Shown: positions 12,001 to 24,000 of the stretch, piece by piece
How the letters are laid out: the number at the start of each line of letters is the position of its first letter
Position numbering within the stretch: position 1 is the first letter of the stretch
Assembly (NCBI GenBank): GCA_036768485.1
Contig: JAVLUZ010000223.1
Location: forward strand, 2,125,893-2,189,892
Direction: 5' to 3'
Source of the DNA: Mermis nigrescens
Lineage: Eukaryota > Nematoda > Enoplea > Mermithida > Mermithidae
DNA length: 64,000 bases
Notes under the pieces: model-generated
Seen by the model: the letters and a program-made list of their open reading frames with translations, nothing else
What the model was told of the DNA's origin: nothing
Database searches by the model: none
Program-made: the position numbers and the translations under genes

Positions 12001-15000
12001 TACATTATGTGCATATGTATATGTCGCATTGCATTCATTCCTTGTCAATAGCCAAAGCTTCAGTCCGTCCAACGATGGGCCCTCAAAGGTAGTTTGGTCC
12101 CCTAGTTGGGCTGACTAAAAAGGCAACATTTTGATTTTCTACGTTTTCTAATATAATTTTTTTTAAATCAGCCCATCCAAATGGACCCTTCAGCCCGTGG
12201 CTGGGATGCACTACTGCCCAGGGCATACATGTAATGGCTCGAAATTTTGGTGGCGGGTCCCCGGTCATTTTCATGGGAAAGGGGGTGGGGTTAAGCCAAA
12301 AAATTCAACTGGTTTGGCCTAACTTTTCCAAAAATCGGAGAGGGTCAAAAATTTTCTGGCTTTGGGGTGGATGGATGGACCACCAACTTTGGGGGATCCC
12401 TTATCCCCCACCCTGTTACATGTCTGCCCTGGTGTGATTTTATCAAGTTCGTGTAAGTTTCACTTTATCATTTTTTTATTAATTTTCACTTTAAGGCGAC
12501 TACGACTTGCTTCGGTTACGAGCCGCAAGTGTTTCGTTGTAAAATTCGCTTTTTATGCGAACCGACGCCGGTGCCCGCCGAATGCGCTTTGCTCAAGGAG
12601 TTGATGCCGGTCGACTCGCGATTCAAATGTCGCTTCGAACGCGCGAGCGAACCGTGGCGCGTCGAGTTATTTTTCTTGCGCGGCGGCGGCAGCGCCGTCG
12701 TCGCCAGCGACGAGCCGCTCATCGACGCCTATCAGCGATTGGCTCGCGAACGCCATATCGAATCGGTCGCGTCGCGCCAGCGTCGCCAAGCGACTTCGCT
12801 CGTGCCTTACAAATCCAGATTCGATATTCCTGTCGCGACGTCGAATCCAACGTTGCCGCCTGCCAGATTTATGACTCAACCGTTCGCATTCGCTTTCGGG
12901 TTAGAAAAGGGCATACATAATCTGGGGGTCAGGCCCCAGAATTCGCGATTTTAAAAAATCCTAGAAAAACGTCCTTGTTTAAGCGTCTCTAGTGACCTTT
13001 CAGTTCGAAAGTGTCGATTTTTTTCGGCGTTTCGAGCCAAACAGCCATTTTTGGCTAAACTAAATATTGAATTTTTCTTGAAAATTTACAATGTTTTGCG
13101 GTCTAGGAAACTATAGATCATCCTCAGAAACGCAAAAATGGTGGTTTTGATGCGCATTCTTCGGTTTTGAGCTCGAAAAAGGCATTTATGAAAAAGTTTT
13201 TCGTTTCCCTCCCTTGAATTTATCATGTTATTATGGTAAAGAACATACATGTAACGGTTCGAAATTTAGGGGTGGGGTTCTGACCATTTTAAGGGGGGAG
13301 GGGGGTAATGACCTCCTCTTTTTGGCTAAAAACACCTAAAAACGACCTAAAAATTCGATTTTTTCCAAAAATCGGAGGGTCAAAAATTTTCTGGCTTGGG
13401 GGATGCCCCTATCCCCATTCCACCCTCTAGCATGTACATATGGTAAAGAACGCTGTTTGCTTCTAAAGATGTAGTCGGACTAAAACTCAGGGTAAAGTTT
13501 GTAAATAATAAGGAAACTGCTATTTCTTAATCTTACGTAGGCTTTGTCATTCTATGCTTATATCATTTGTTCATTTTTCATCTGTCAGCACGTTTCGTGC
13601 CGTTTTCATTTTGGTTGAGAAATGAAGCTTGACGCGTAGACAACAAAGAGATTGATTAAACAGGATTGTTTTGATGAATTCTGTTCCATAATTCGATGGA
13701 ATATGCAGTTCTTTCTTACTTTTATTTTTACTCGAAATTGAAGGTTTTCAGTTATGTATTCGTCAAGTGTTTTTTACTTATGTATTCAACATCCGTTGAA
13801 AGTGGTAGCATTTAACCCGTCGTTTTTATTTCATCATTTTTAGTATCTACATACAGTCCCGTAGGGATGTTCCGGTTCCAGGTTTTTCAAAAAAAGATCG
13901 GTTCCGGTTCCGGTTCTTGTAAAACAAGAATTTCGGTTCCGTTTCCGGTTCCGGTTCTTGCGTAAGTTGGAACCGTCGGTTCCGGTTCTTCAACAAGAGA
14001 ACCGTCGGTTCCGGTTTCTCAACAAGAGAACCGTCGGTTCCGGTTCCGGTTTTCGGTCCCTGTGTTAAAGTATGTACGCTCTTGATAGCTTGACTTTACC
14101 GGAACATGTGACGATGTAATCGAAAGACAAATTATTCAGGAAGTCGTTTCAATCTGGCAACTGCACGTTCAAATAAGTTTTACGTCTAGTTGACAATTTA
14201 CTTATAAATCACTGAATATTATCTATTTGTTTCTTAATTAGAGGCTTATACGAAATCGAAATGCTTAATTCATGACGAAGATCTAATGCAACGGTGGAAA
14301 GAGAAGTCAAAGAATTTGCCGATTCTCGCGTTTATAGCTAAGCAGTATCTTGCAGCCAGTGGCGAATCTAGGATTTTCCTAAGGGGGCAGTATCCCAACT
14401 TTTCCAAAAACAGTTATAAAATTGGTCAAAAAATTTGCCCTTAAAGCGCGAAACAGCTTTTTTGTCGGCGTTTTACAATGTATACTTTTACATTAAATCA
14501 CTTTTGACGCAATATTTTTCGTAAAATTTTAAAAATTTTCGACAATATTGTGCTAAAAATCATCAAAATCCTTTGACTTTATCAGAATTCTGGCGCGAAG
14601 CAATTTTTTTTGTACAAGGTCCGTTTGACATATACAAAGATGATCCCCAAAAGTCTTTGTACATTTGTACACACAAATTTTTGGGTACTATAATATAGTA
14701 CAGTAGCGATTTTAGTGTGGTAAAAACAGAGTTGTTCTACTTTTGGTAGTGTATTTCAGCTAATATATGGGTCTCTAAGGGCAAAAATCACTAAGAACCG
14801 TCTTAAAACGGCGTGAAGCGCCTAAAAATTTGACATTTTTCTTTTGAAATGCAGTTTCTGCCATTATAAAGATAAATAGAGCACACAATCAGTCATTTCG
14901 ACGCGAAGCGCCGTAGATTTCTGCGAATTTTAGTCCTTTTTTGTAATTTTTGTCTCTCCAAAAATCTTCGTACATGTACAAAGACGATCTCGAAAAGTCT

Positions 15001-18000
15001 TTGTACATCGGGAAAAATCTTTGCCGAATACAAAAAAACCGTGGCGCGAAGCGCCGGAAAATTTGTGAGAATAAGACGGATAGACATCTAGAAGCATGAT
15101 TTACAGCTTGATTTACTCATTTGATGCGGAACATCGAAATTTTTAATTGAAAATAGAAGAAAACTATGCAAAAATAGCTGTTTCTGCTGCTAAAATTGTT
15201 TTGAAACCTATATGAACAGAAAATGGCTTCCAGGTGGCCAAGAAAGTAAATAAATGTCATTAATAAATATCATGCGGCGCGTAGCGCCGAAAAAATTTGA
15301 GAAATTATGGTCACTGAGGGCCAAAAAATAATTGCAAATTGTATATCCATTGTTTATCTCGCCAAATATTTTTAAATGTGGAGGGCGACTCCCCCCGCAC
15401 CCTTAGATTCGCCCCTGCTTGCAGCGCCAGCTACAAGCGTTCCATCGGAATAGCTGTTCATTTGCGCTGGAATCATTTACGACCCTCTCAGAAACAGGCT
15501 ACATGGCGAAAAAGCAGAACGACTGTTATTTTTAAAATATAATCTACCCGGAACAATACTAAGTTTTAGTCTGTAAACTTTTGGGTAATAAAAGATTGAA
15601 TTGCTGCTTCATGTCTTCACTAAATTTTATGAAGTTCGATTTTTAATTCTGATTTTAAAGAACCGAGAACCGACTTCAAAAAAGATCGGTTCCAGTTCCT
15701 TTCTTAGAAAATCAAAAAATCGTTTCTCGGTTCCGGTTCCGGTTCTTAGAATATCAAAAAATCGGTTCTCGGTTCCGGTTCCGGTTCCAAAAAGATGGTC
15801 GGTTCCAGCCGGTTCCGGTTCCGGTTAACCGGCACATCCCTACAGTCCCGTATCCATGATCGGCCAAGGGGTTGGGGCGGACCTCAACTTAATTGCTCAA
15901 TATTTCGGAAATTTCGCTGGGTTAGATCGTATAACCGCATTTTCCGAAGTTTTTCAACACGCTTCATCCGTTAAGCTGATAAGATTCGTACTTTCGAGAG
16001 TGAAAAATTTCATTTTCTTCAAATGGTCTTTGAAAAGTGTCATCCTTAGGTCATACTAGACGCAAAACTGTAGAAAATGCACGCATGCAAAAAGTCAAAA
16101 GTTCTGGGAGGGGGTGAATCGGGTTTCCCCGACGAAGGGGAAGGAATAAGTGAGTAATTATTTTGTTATTTAATGTCATACATATTTTGATGCTTAATTC
16201 GTTGTATTTTATTCTTCATGAATATTTGTGGCTAAATTTGTATATGTACGACAGTAAGGTCGACGAAATGACCAGTGACATCAAATAAGTGTATACGAAA
16301 TAATAGAAGAAAAGTCTCTGGATGAAGGATTGAACAATCTGTTGCTCAAAACATGAGTATTTATACTCGAAAATATACTTTTAGACGTTGTTTAACGCTT
16401 TTTCATGCTTCGAGCGATAAGTTTTGGTCCAAAATGGCCCGAAGGGGAATTGCTTTCTAAAAGTTCTGGTTCAGGGATATATTTCACATACGGCGCGAAG
16501 CGTCGAAAATTTGACGATTTTTTGGCAAGCATACGCAATTTTCTCATCTTTGCGCGCATTGTCATACCTGCCAAAAATTTCTTATGACCACGGCCCTGCC
16601 TTTACGCCTACACATGCTCATAAGGACGTTATTTTCTGCAGAGCGCCGCGTTTCAATGTCGGTGCTTCCGTGTCGTCGCTCGCATCCCTGCCTCCTTTTG
16701 AATCTTTGCTGCCGCCAGCGCGAGGCCCCAACGACGGCGCAACGGTCGCTGCCCAGCCGCCGACCCGGTATCGAAATCCACTCGACGTCGGCCAAAAATT
16801 TTTACGCATGGAGCAAAAACAGCCTCCGCACGGATACGATAATGATATTGAAGGTAATATAAGGCATAATGTACCCAACGCCGTATTCAAGGGGCTTCTT
16901 GGCCGAATAAATGTTTTTGAATCATAAGATAATGCATAAAAAGATGGAAAAATTGCATATCGTTGTTAGAAAAGCTTTAAATTTTCGACGTTTCGCGCCC
17001 ACACGTGGGTGTGCGGGGTATGCACCCTCTAGACGTTCGAATACCCCCAGAAATCAAAATACCCGCCCCCAGAATTCAAGTTTTGAAATTATTTTTGTTT
17101 TTTTCGCAATTTTTTGATGCCGATGGATAGCACTCGATGAGAAACGTTGAAAAATTGTGTTTCTTTCGCCAAACCACCGTTTTTAAGACCATTTTTTGAC
17201 CTTTGCAAAATCTTGCACACACTCCCCCCCCACCAGAATTTTGATGCTGCCCGCCTATGTTCGCGTCATTTATTATACATTTTCCATAATTTTGCCTCAA
17301 TCGCGACCGAATACGGTATACTATTCACTTATTGAGAGAGAAAAAGAAACTTTCTGAAAGTTCGGATTTCATCATCTTAGTTTGTAGGATAGAACATAAT
17401 GAAAAACGTCGGAAAATTCAATTTTTACCCGTTTCCTCAACGAAGTTGCCAAGTTTATGTATCTTGAGTCCGCCCCGCTGGGCAAATTCTGGATACGACC
17501 TGAATGAGGTATATGTGTGTGCAGGCACGTAGATGGCCTTCTGAATTTGGGAGACTAAAATTTTGAAGTCGGATATTTTAACTACATACTTGTAGATAGA
17601 CAAAAGTAATGGTGTTTTTAGGCGTTTCTCAACGAGCTCTACTTATGGGGATAGAAAAAATTTTGAAAAATTGAATAATATTGACTTCAATTGTCTTCAA
17701 AAATTGTGTTTCATAAAATAGCCCATCAAATGATCTCACAGCAATAAATACTATTTCGCACTGATGCAAAATTGTTTAACTTGTTTAATACCAAGTTAGG
17801 TTTAGATTGCAAACAAAAGAAATATGGAAAATAAATGATTCCGCGTGGAGCGTGAGAAAATTTTGGCTTAGTTCACCATGTTTACATAATCTAAATCGAT
17901 AAAATTAAAAAAGATAATGTACTTACATAAAATATTAAGCAATTTTAACACGTCAGCTTAGACTTGCGAATGTACGTAAATTGGCTACATAAAGACTGAA

Positions 18001-21000
18001 ACATTGACGTGCTGTGCTTTATGCAATGTGAAAAGTGTTACCCTTGCTGTTGTTGATTTTTACAGTTTTTTTATTGACGTGTGGCACTTTACATTCCCGC
18101 AACGGAACAACATCTCTAGATCGATCTTTGATTAATTGTTAATGTTTACTTTAGTCTATCACGCGAAAACGTTTTTAATGGTTCAATAAATTGCCTTGAA
18201 CTGAAGCAATCAATCGTGGTGATACCATACGTGATCTTTGGGGAAGGGGCTTTCACCCGTCTCCTTAGAAAAATTCTCACCCCCCCCCCCAAGAATTCAC
18301 GATTTTTCGAGAATTTTTTCAAAATTCGCAAAGAATGTGTTTTTACGCGGTTTTAGCTATGTATCTATTTGCTCAAAAGTGTCAAATTTTCGGCGTTTCG
18401 ACTAAATTCAGTTCAATTTGTCCGGCTTTTATTTTTCGAAATTTTTCACGTTTTTGTGCCCTAGAAAGATAAAGCGTCGCCAGGAAGGCCGAGAAACGAT
18501 GTTTCTGACGCGTATCCACTATTTTTCAGCCCAAAAAGGCACTTTAAAATTTCAACCGCCCCTCCCATAATTTTCATAGTGTGCATGAATGGGTGATACT
18601 GTATTTATCCATATATATTTATTGCAACCAGTGGGCATGTGGTCTTGTACCGTGAAAAACTGACTACGCGCCGCCTAAATACCACTTATTGTAAGTTTGT
18701 ATTCAGTTCCTTGAGCGCTGAAAACTGCCTTTCTTGCACAACGACTTCGTGAAATATGCTTCAACTGAATTTAGAACTTTTTAGACAGCCAGAAGATCAC
18801 GATTACAGGCTACTATGTAAAAAATATATATTTTTTACAATGTATAACATGTAGGTTATAAGCAAGAAAGATTTTCTCATACAAAAAACAGTGGCTCGCA
18901 CGATTACATGTACACGGTCAAAAGTTCTAGGAGGGGGTAAACCTCATTTCCTTGGGGGAGGGGTAAATAAGTTATTAATTTTGTTACTTAATGTTAAATT
19001 CGGATACTTAACTTCGTTATTTATTCTTTACGAAAATTTGTGGCTAAATCTGCATAAAAATAAATGACAAAAATAGTCGAAGGAATAACCTAACATCGAA
19101 TATATACGGAATAATAAAAGAAAAGTGTTTGGATGATTGATTTGAAGAGTATTATCGCTTGAAAGAGGAGTACATGTATGTATTGAAATTGTATTATAGA
19201 CGTCGCTTGACGTTTTTCTACGGTCCGAGCAGGTTTTGGTCCAAAATGCCCTAAGGGGGTATGCCATTTGAAAGTTCTGATAGGGAGATGCCCCCTTATC
19301 GTAAAAGCTCAGAATTTAGAGTGGGGAGTCCCCGGCCATTTTCAAGGGGGAAAGGGGTAACTGATGGTCAATAACATCTGAAAACGGTCAAAAAATTATT
19401 TTTTTCCAAAAATTGGGGTGTCAAAAATTTCTGGCTCAGGGATAGGGGACAACCTATGTATTTCGGTAAGGATTCCCCTCTTACAAGTATGCCCCTAATA
19501 CCCCTCCCAGTGTGCATATGTGGCTCGCACGGAAAATTATCTCTTTTTGAATCAATTGCTATAGCCGCCTTGCACGGTGATATCGGCGTTGCGGGTTACG
19601 ACGAGTCGGACGACGTCGAGGAGTGCGACGACGACGATGACGACAGCTCTGACGGCAAGGTAAAAACGTCGAAGGCGGACGGCAAAGGCAATGACTTCGA
19701 CGATCGGGCGTCGGTGGCTCAGTTGGACGAAGAGACGGCGTTGAAAGTGGGAAGCTGGATCGCCAGCCACCACAACACCGCCATGAAAGTCAATCTGGCC
19801 AGTCTACCCGCCGATCAGTCTCAGTTAGCCTATTTAAATGTTTACTGTTGATCAGGTATGCACGGAAGGGGTAGAAGATTACCCCCATTGAAATATCATA
19901 CAGGCACTGACAGGCGATGTTGAGCTTATGAAACAGTTTCTTTGAAATGAGTAATAACATCACGTTTCCAGCACAATCAGCAATGTTGTGTTCTTTTCCC
20001 TCGTAAATGTCTAAAATTTAGTCGAATTGATCTCAAAGTTAGAAGTGGTCAATGAATCAACGAATTTGTTTCCTTGTACCCTTAAAATGGCATAACACAG
20101 CCAGAATGAGGTAAGATATGCTTTAAACGCAGTCTGACTGACTGCATACCGCCATCACACTTGAAAGGGGATGTATTAGACTCCCAGAACCAAAATCACC
20201 CGCAAATACATTGGAAAAAATGGTGGTATGGCGAAAAACACTTTTTTCATCGTTTCTCATCGAGAAGTATCCATTGGCATCAACAAACCATAAAAATGAA
20301 TTTTGGGGGGTATTCGCCTTCTGGGAGGATACCTCCAACGCCCAGGTGTGGATGCGACCCAAATAATAGGGTGGCCAAAAAAGGGTACACCACACCTGGA
20401 CGTGGGGTTTGGGGGATATGCACCCCCCAGAAACCAAAATACTCCTTCAGAAATCAAAATACCCCCCCCCAGAATTCAATTTTTGAAAATTTTTTCGTTT
20501 TTTCGCAATTTTTTGATGCCAATGGATAGTGCTTTATGAGAAACGTCGAAAAATGGTGTTTTTATCGCCATAAATTCATTTTTAAGGCCATTTTTGACCT
20601 TCGAAAAAATCTGCACCCCCCCCCAGAATTTTCTTGCTGCCCACGTATGGCTACACTCCGATGAAACGGGTCATAACTTCGGCTCAATACGAATATAAAA
20701 GTTTAGATCGGCTGCACAATGTCTTCTTAGACTTTTAGTAAAAGCTTTGTCCAGATGCTAAAGGTTCGAAGCACCGTCGCGATTTGTTTATATCCTACAT
20801 ACATACTTTGATACTGCTTAAAACGCTGGAAGCGTTATTTGTTCTGCCATCAATTTGCTCCTTCTTCTTAGACGACATCTTCTGAAGTTTTGATGCTTAT
20901 TTGGACTCGTATCTCTTCTTGAAGTTTAAACAATGTTGTAATTATTTTTTGTCTGCATATTGTCAGGAAAACATATGTACCTATGTACATATACACAAGG

Positions 21001-24000
21001 GCGTAAGCAGGATTTTATATTTAGAGGGTCGAAATTTTAGAGTCCTGTATATCTCGAGAGGCATTAGGAGAAACGCAAAAATAATGACATTTTTTAGCGT
21101 TCCTCGACGAGATTTATGCCATGGTGAAGAAAAAAGTTTTAAAAAATAGAAAAATTTTTCTTGCTTAATCGGATATCAAAAATTAAAATCCTCTAACCTA
21201 TCTGTATGACGAATTTCTCAATATTTAGTTAAAGCTAAACTCCAGAAAATTTCGAAATTTTGTCTTCTGCAAAGAAAACTTATGCAGAAAATAATAAATT
21301 GGTGCAAAGCGCCCAAAATTTTTGACATATTCGCTATTTTTAAGTCAAATCTGGACTTCTACGGTAAGAAATGAGTTAGAAAATAAGAAATCCGGCACGA
21401 AGCGCCGGGAAATTTTGAGTCCAGTAGCTCAAAATTGTGCTGAAAATGCATTTTAGCTGTCGTTTTAGTTGACTTCGAGAATTTCTATTTTTTCGTTTGG
21501 GGACCTTTGTCAAAAATGAAAATTTTTTTATTATTTCAGAGGGGGGCGGCCCCCCCCCCCCCGATTGGTTACGCCCCTGCCTATGCACGCCGTACTGTGA
21601 TATAATGCAGAAACTCTGGGGTTTAAATAATGTCAGTGTGAGTTAAAAACAGATTGCCGCAGCGCGCGAATCACTGGCAGTTGGCCAAAATTTTTACGTG
21701 GTTTAAACAAACATGTTATCTAACTAATGCAGCTGGTCTTAAAATTTATGTCGATAATTGCCCGGGTTGTGATGCAACATCGGGGTGTATCCTTTTTATG
21801 GATAACTCTGTATAATTGGCGGGCATACATGAAAGAGGGAGGATGGGGGATCCCGAATCAAAGCTGACCGTCCATTTTCCAAAGCAAGTAAATTTTTGAC
21901 CCCCCCCTTGCCCCCGATTCTTCAAAAATTTCTTGGCTGTTTTTAGCTAAATTGGAGTTCGTTTCCCCTAAAGATGGCCAGGGAGTCCTCAACCAGAATT
22001 TCGAGCTTTCACATGTATATTGGCGGGCCATTTTGATAGTTTTGAAATTTGACTTGCAAGAAAGCATGCGAGTTTAATTGTGTTTTGTTATTCTATGTAA
22101 CTTGATTTTGATTCAGGTTTCCGATCGGAGTTCCTGTCGCTTCTTCGAATGGTTCGACGTCGAATCGACGTGCAGGCGTTGCACCTAAAGCGATTCGCGC
22201 TACTGCAACGACAGCCTCATTGCCAGACTCCGCAAAGGCCAATTTAGCGCTGATAGATCCTTACTCAGAGGCTATTGTTCTCCAGCCACAAATGCGACAT
22301 CCATTTAGGCAGCCTGGCCACGGTATTTGGCAAACATTTTTTTATTTTTCTTCGATTTTTTTGACGTATGTAGTGATTTCATTTTTAAAATCATTCATAA
22401 GCCTATGTACCTACCAACATATTTTGTCACAAGTAATCGTCTTAGCCATTAATTCTGCGCTAGTCTTTAGCTTAGTGTCTATTTTTACGACGTAACCGTT
22501 TTTCCTTCCTTTAACGACTATGTTTACGAGGGTCACTTCCAAGTCTCTGGACTCGGTATGTTCTACTTGTGCAACTTTTAATGAAATTTTCACAGCTTTT
22601 CAAAGTAACTATGTACCAGAACATTCATACAACGTTTCAAGCGCTTAAACCAAATATCAAAGCAATCAGACCAATCTGATTCAGTGAGGTTATCAACTTC
22701 CAAAATGTACGCTTCCACTGCAGCTTCAGGCGTCTGAAATCGTTTGCCGCGAATTAAATCTCTGACCTTGGGAACAAAAAGAAGTCACACGGTGCCAAGT
22801 TAGGCGAATATGGTGGACGGGTCAATAGCTGAGCCTTTTCTCGGACAAAAAGTCCAGGATTGCAGCTGCAGTGAGCACTCACACATGGGCGTGGGGGGTA
22901 TGCACCTTCCCCCAGAAGTTTAAATACCCCCCAGAAACCAAAATACCCCCCCCCCAGAATTCGAATTTTGAAATTTTATTTTGCTTTTTTAGCGATTTTT
23001 TGATGCCATTGATAGTGCTCGATGAGAAACGTCGAAAAATGGTGTTTTCTTCGCCATACGACCACTTTTAAGACAATTTTTTTACCTTTGAAATTTCCCC
23101 CCCCCCCAGAATTTCGGTGCTGCCCACTTATGGTGAGCACTAGCATTGTCGTGATGCTACAACATGCCACGCAGACCTGTTTTTGGTCGGCCTTCGCGAA
23201 TTCTTTGAAGACTAAGTGTCACAATATGGCCACTCCGTTCGAAGAAAGTGGCGACCATTTGCTTGCCTACACTTCGAGACCGCCGAAATTTCAAGGAAGG
23301 CTCTCCGCCAGGGAAGACCCAAACGAAGAATTGACGCTTTGTTCCAGGGTCAAACTGGTATATCCAAGTTTTATCACCAGTGGCAATCATACGTGGGCAG
23401 CAAGAAAATTCTGGGGGTGCCAGATTTTTTGAAGGTCAAAAAATGGCCTTAAAAATGGTGGTATGGCGATAAAAACACCATTTTTCGACGTTTCTCATCG
23501 AGCACTATCCATTGGCATCAAAAAAACGAGAAAATATTTAAAAAATTGAATTCTGGGGGGGTTTTGGTTTCACGGGGGTGCATACCCCTCCCAACCCCCC
23601 ACGCCCAGGGTGGTGACAATATCCCAGACACGTTTTGAGGCACTTTCGTCAAATTTTTTGACCATGAATCGACACCAATTAACTCGAGGTTTTTTTGAGC
23701 TGCTGACAGCTGATGGGGTACCCAACGTGCACTTAATTTTCTTACACCGAAATAATCGTGCAGAATAGTTTTAATTGCTGCCGATCCAATATTCAGGGTC
23801 TGCTCTTAATTATCATATGTTACTCGGCCATCTTCTTGAATGATCAATGGAGCTTCATCAATTTTTTTGGGTGTGATTGCAGTGTTAGGCCTGCCAGGTC
23901 GGTCATCATCTTTTAGGGTAGCTAAATTCGCCAAACCAATTGAATACCGTGGATCTCGAAGGGGTTCTATCTCCAACTACTGGCAATAAAATTTGGTGTG

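Larger units (their letters stand above)
14238..15543 (+). pseudogene. hAT transposase, C-terminal dimerisation region, broken
   Basis: The frame reads LEAYTKSKCLIHDEDLMQRW, then a KEKSKNLPILAFIAKQYLA segment typical of the hAT dimerisation domain, and is cut at 14356 by element D3. After D3 the frame resumes with APATSVPSE, then an amber stop where the family has Arg (SERxFS), then LFICAGIIYDPLRNRL and LLFLKYNL. The N-terminal DDE/BED parts are missing. Damage seen: loss of the 5' two-thirds, a 1061-bp insertion and one nonsense codon. hAT transposases act as cut-and-paste enzymes making 8-bp duplications, in agreement with the element ends. Confidence 0.85.
13862..15842 (+). mobile_element. 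hAT transposon relic E (TAGGGATG family)
   Basis: Ends TAGGGATGTTCCGG and the inverted CCGGCACATCCCTA, with perfect 8-bp duplication CAGTCCCG (13854-13861 and 15843-15850). Subterminal GGTTCCGGTTCC arrays lie at both ends (13870-14065 and 15660-15830). Contains the C-terminal part of a hAT transposase (14238-15543), itself split by D3. It is therefore an internally deleted autonomous element rather than a MITE. Confidence 0.9.

Noticed and set aside
12555..12920. Arg-rich alternative frame over Tudor exon d
   Set aside because: Only the frame starting 12496 joins in phase with exons c and e and matches the Tudor fold.
20161..20539. Gly/Pro-rich ORFs at 20161, 20303 and similar places (22871, 29882)
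   Set aside because: All lie within M elements and read through their C/G-rich ends; the same frames recur in each copy as a by-product.
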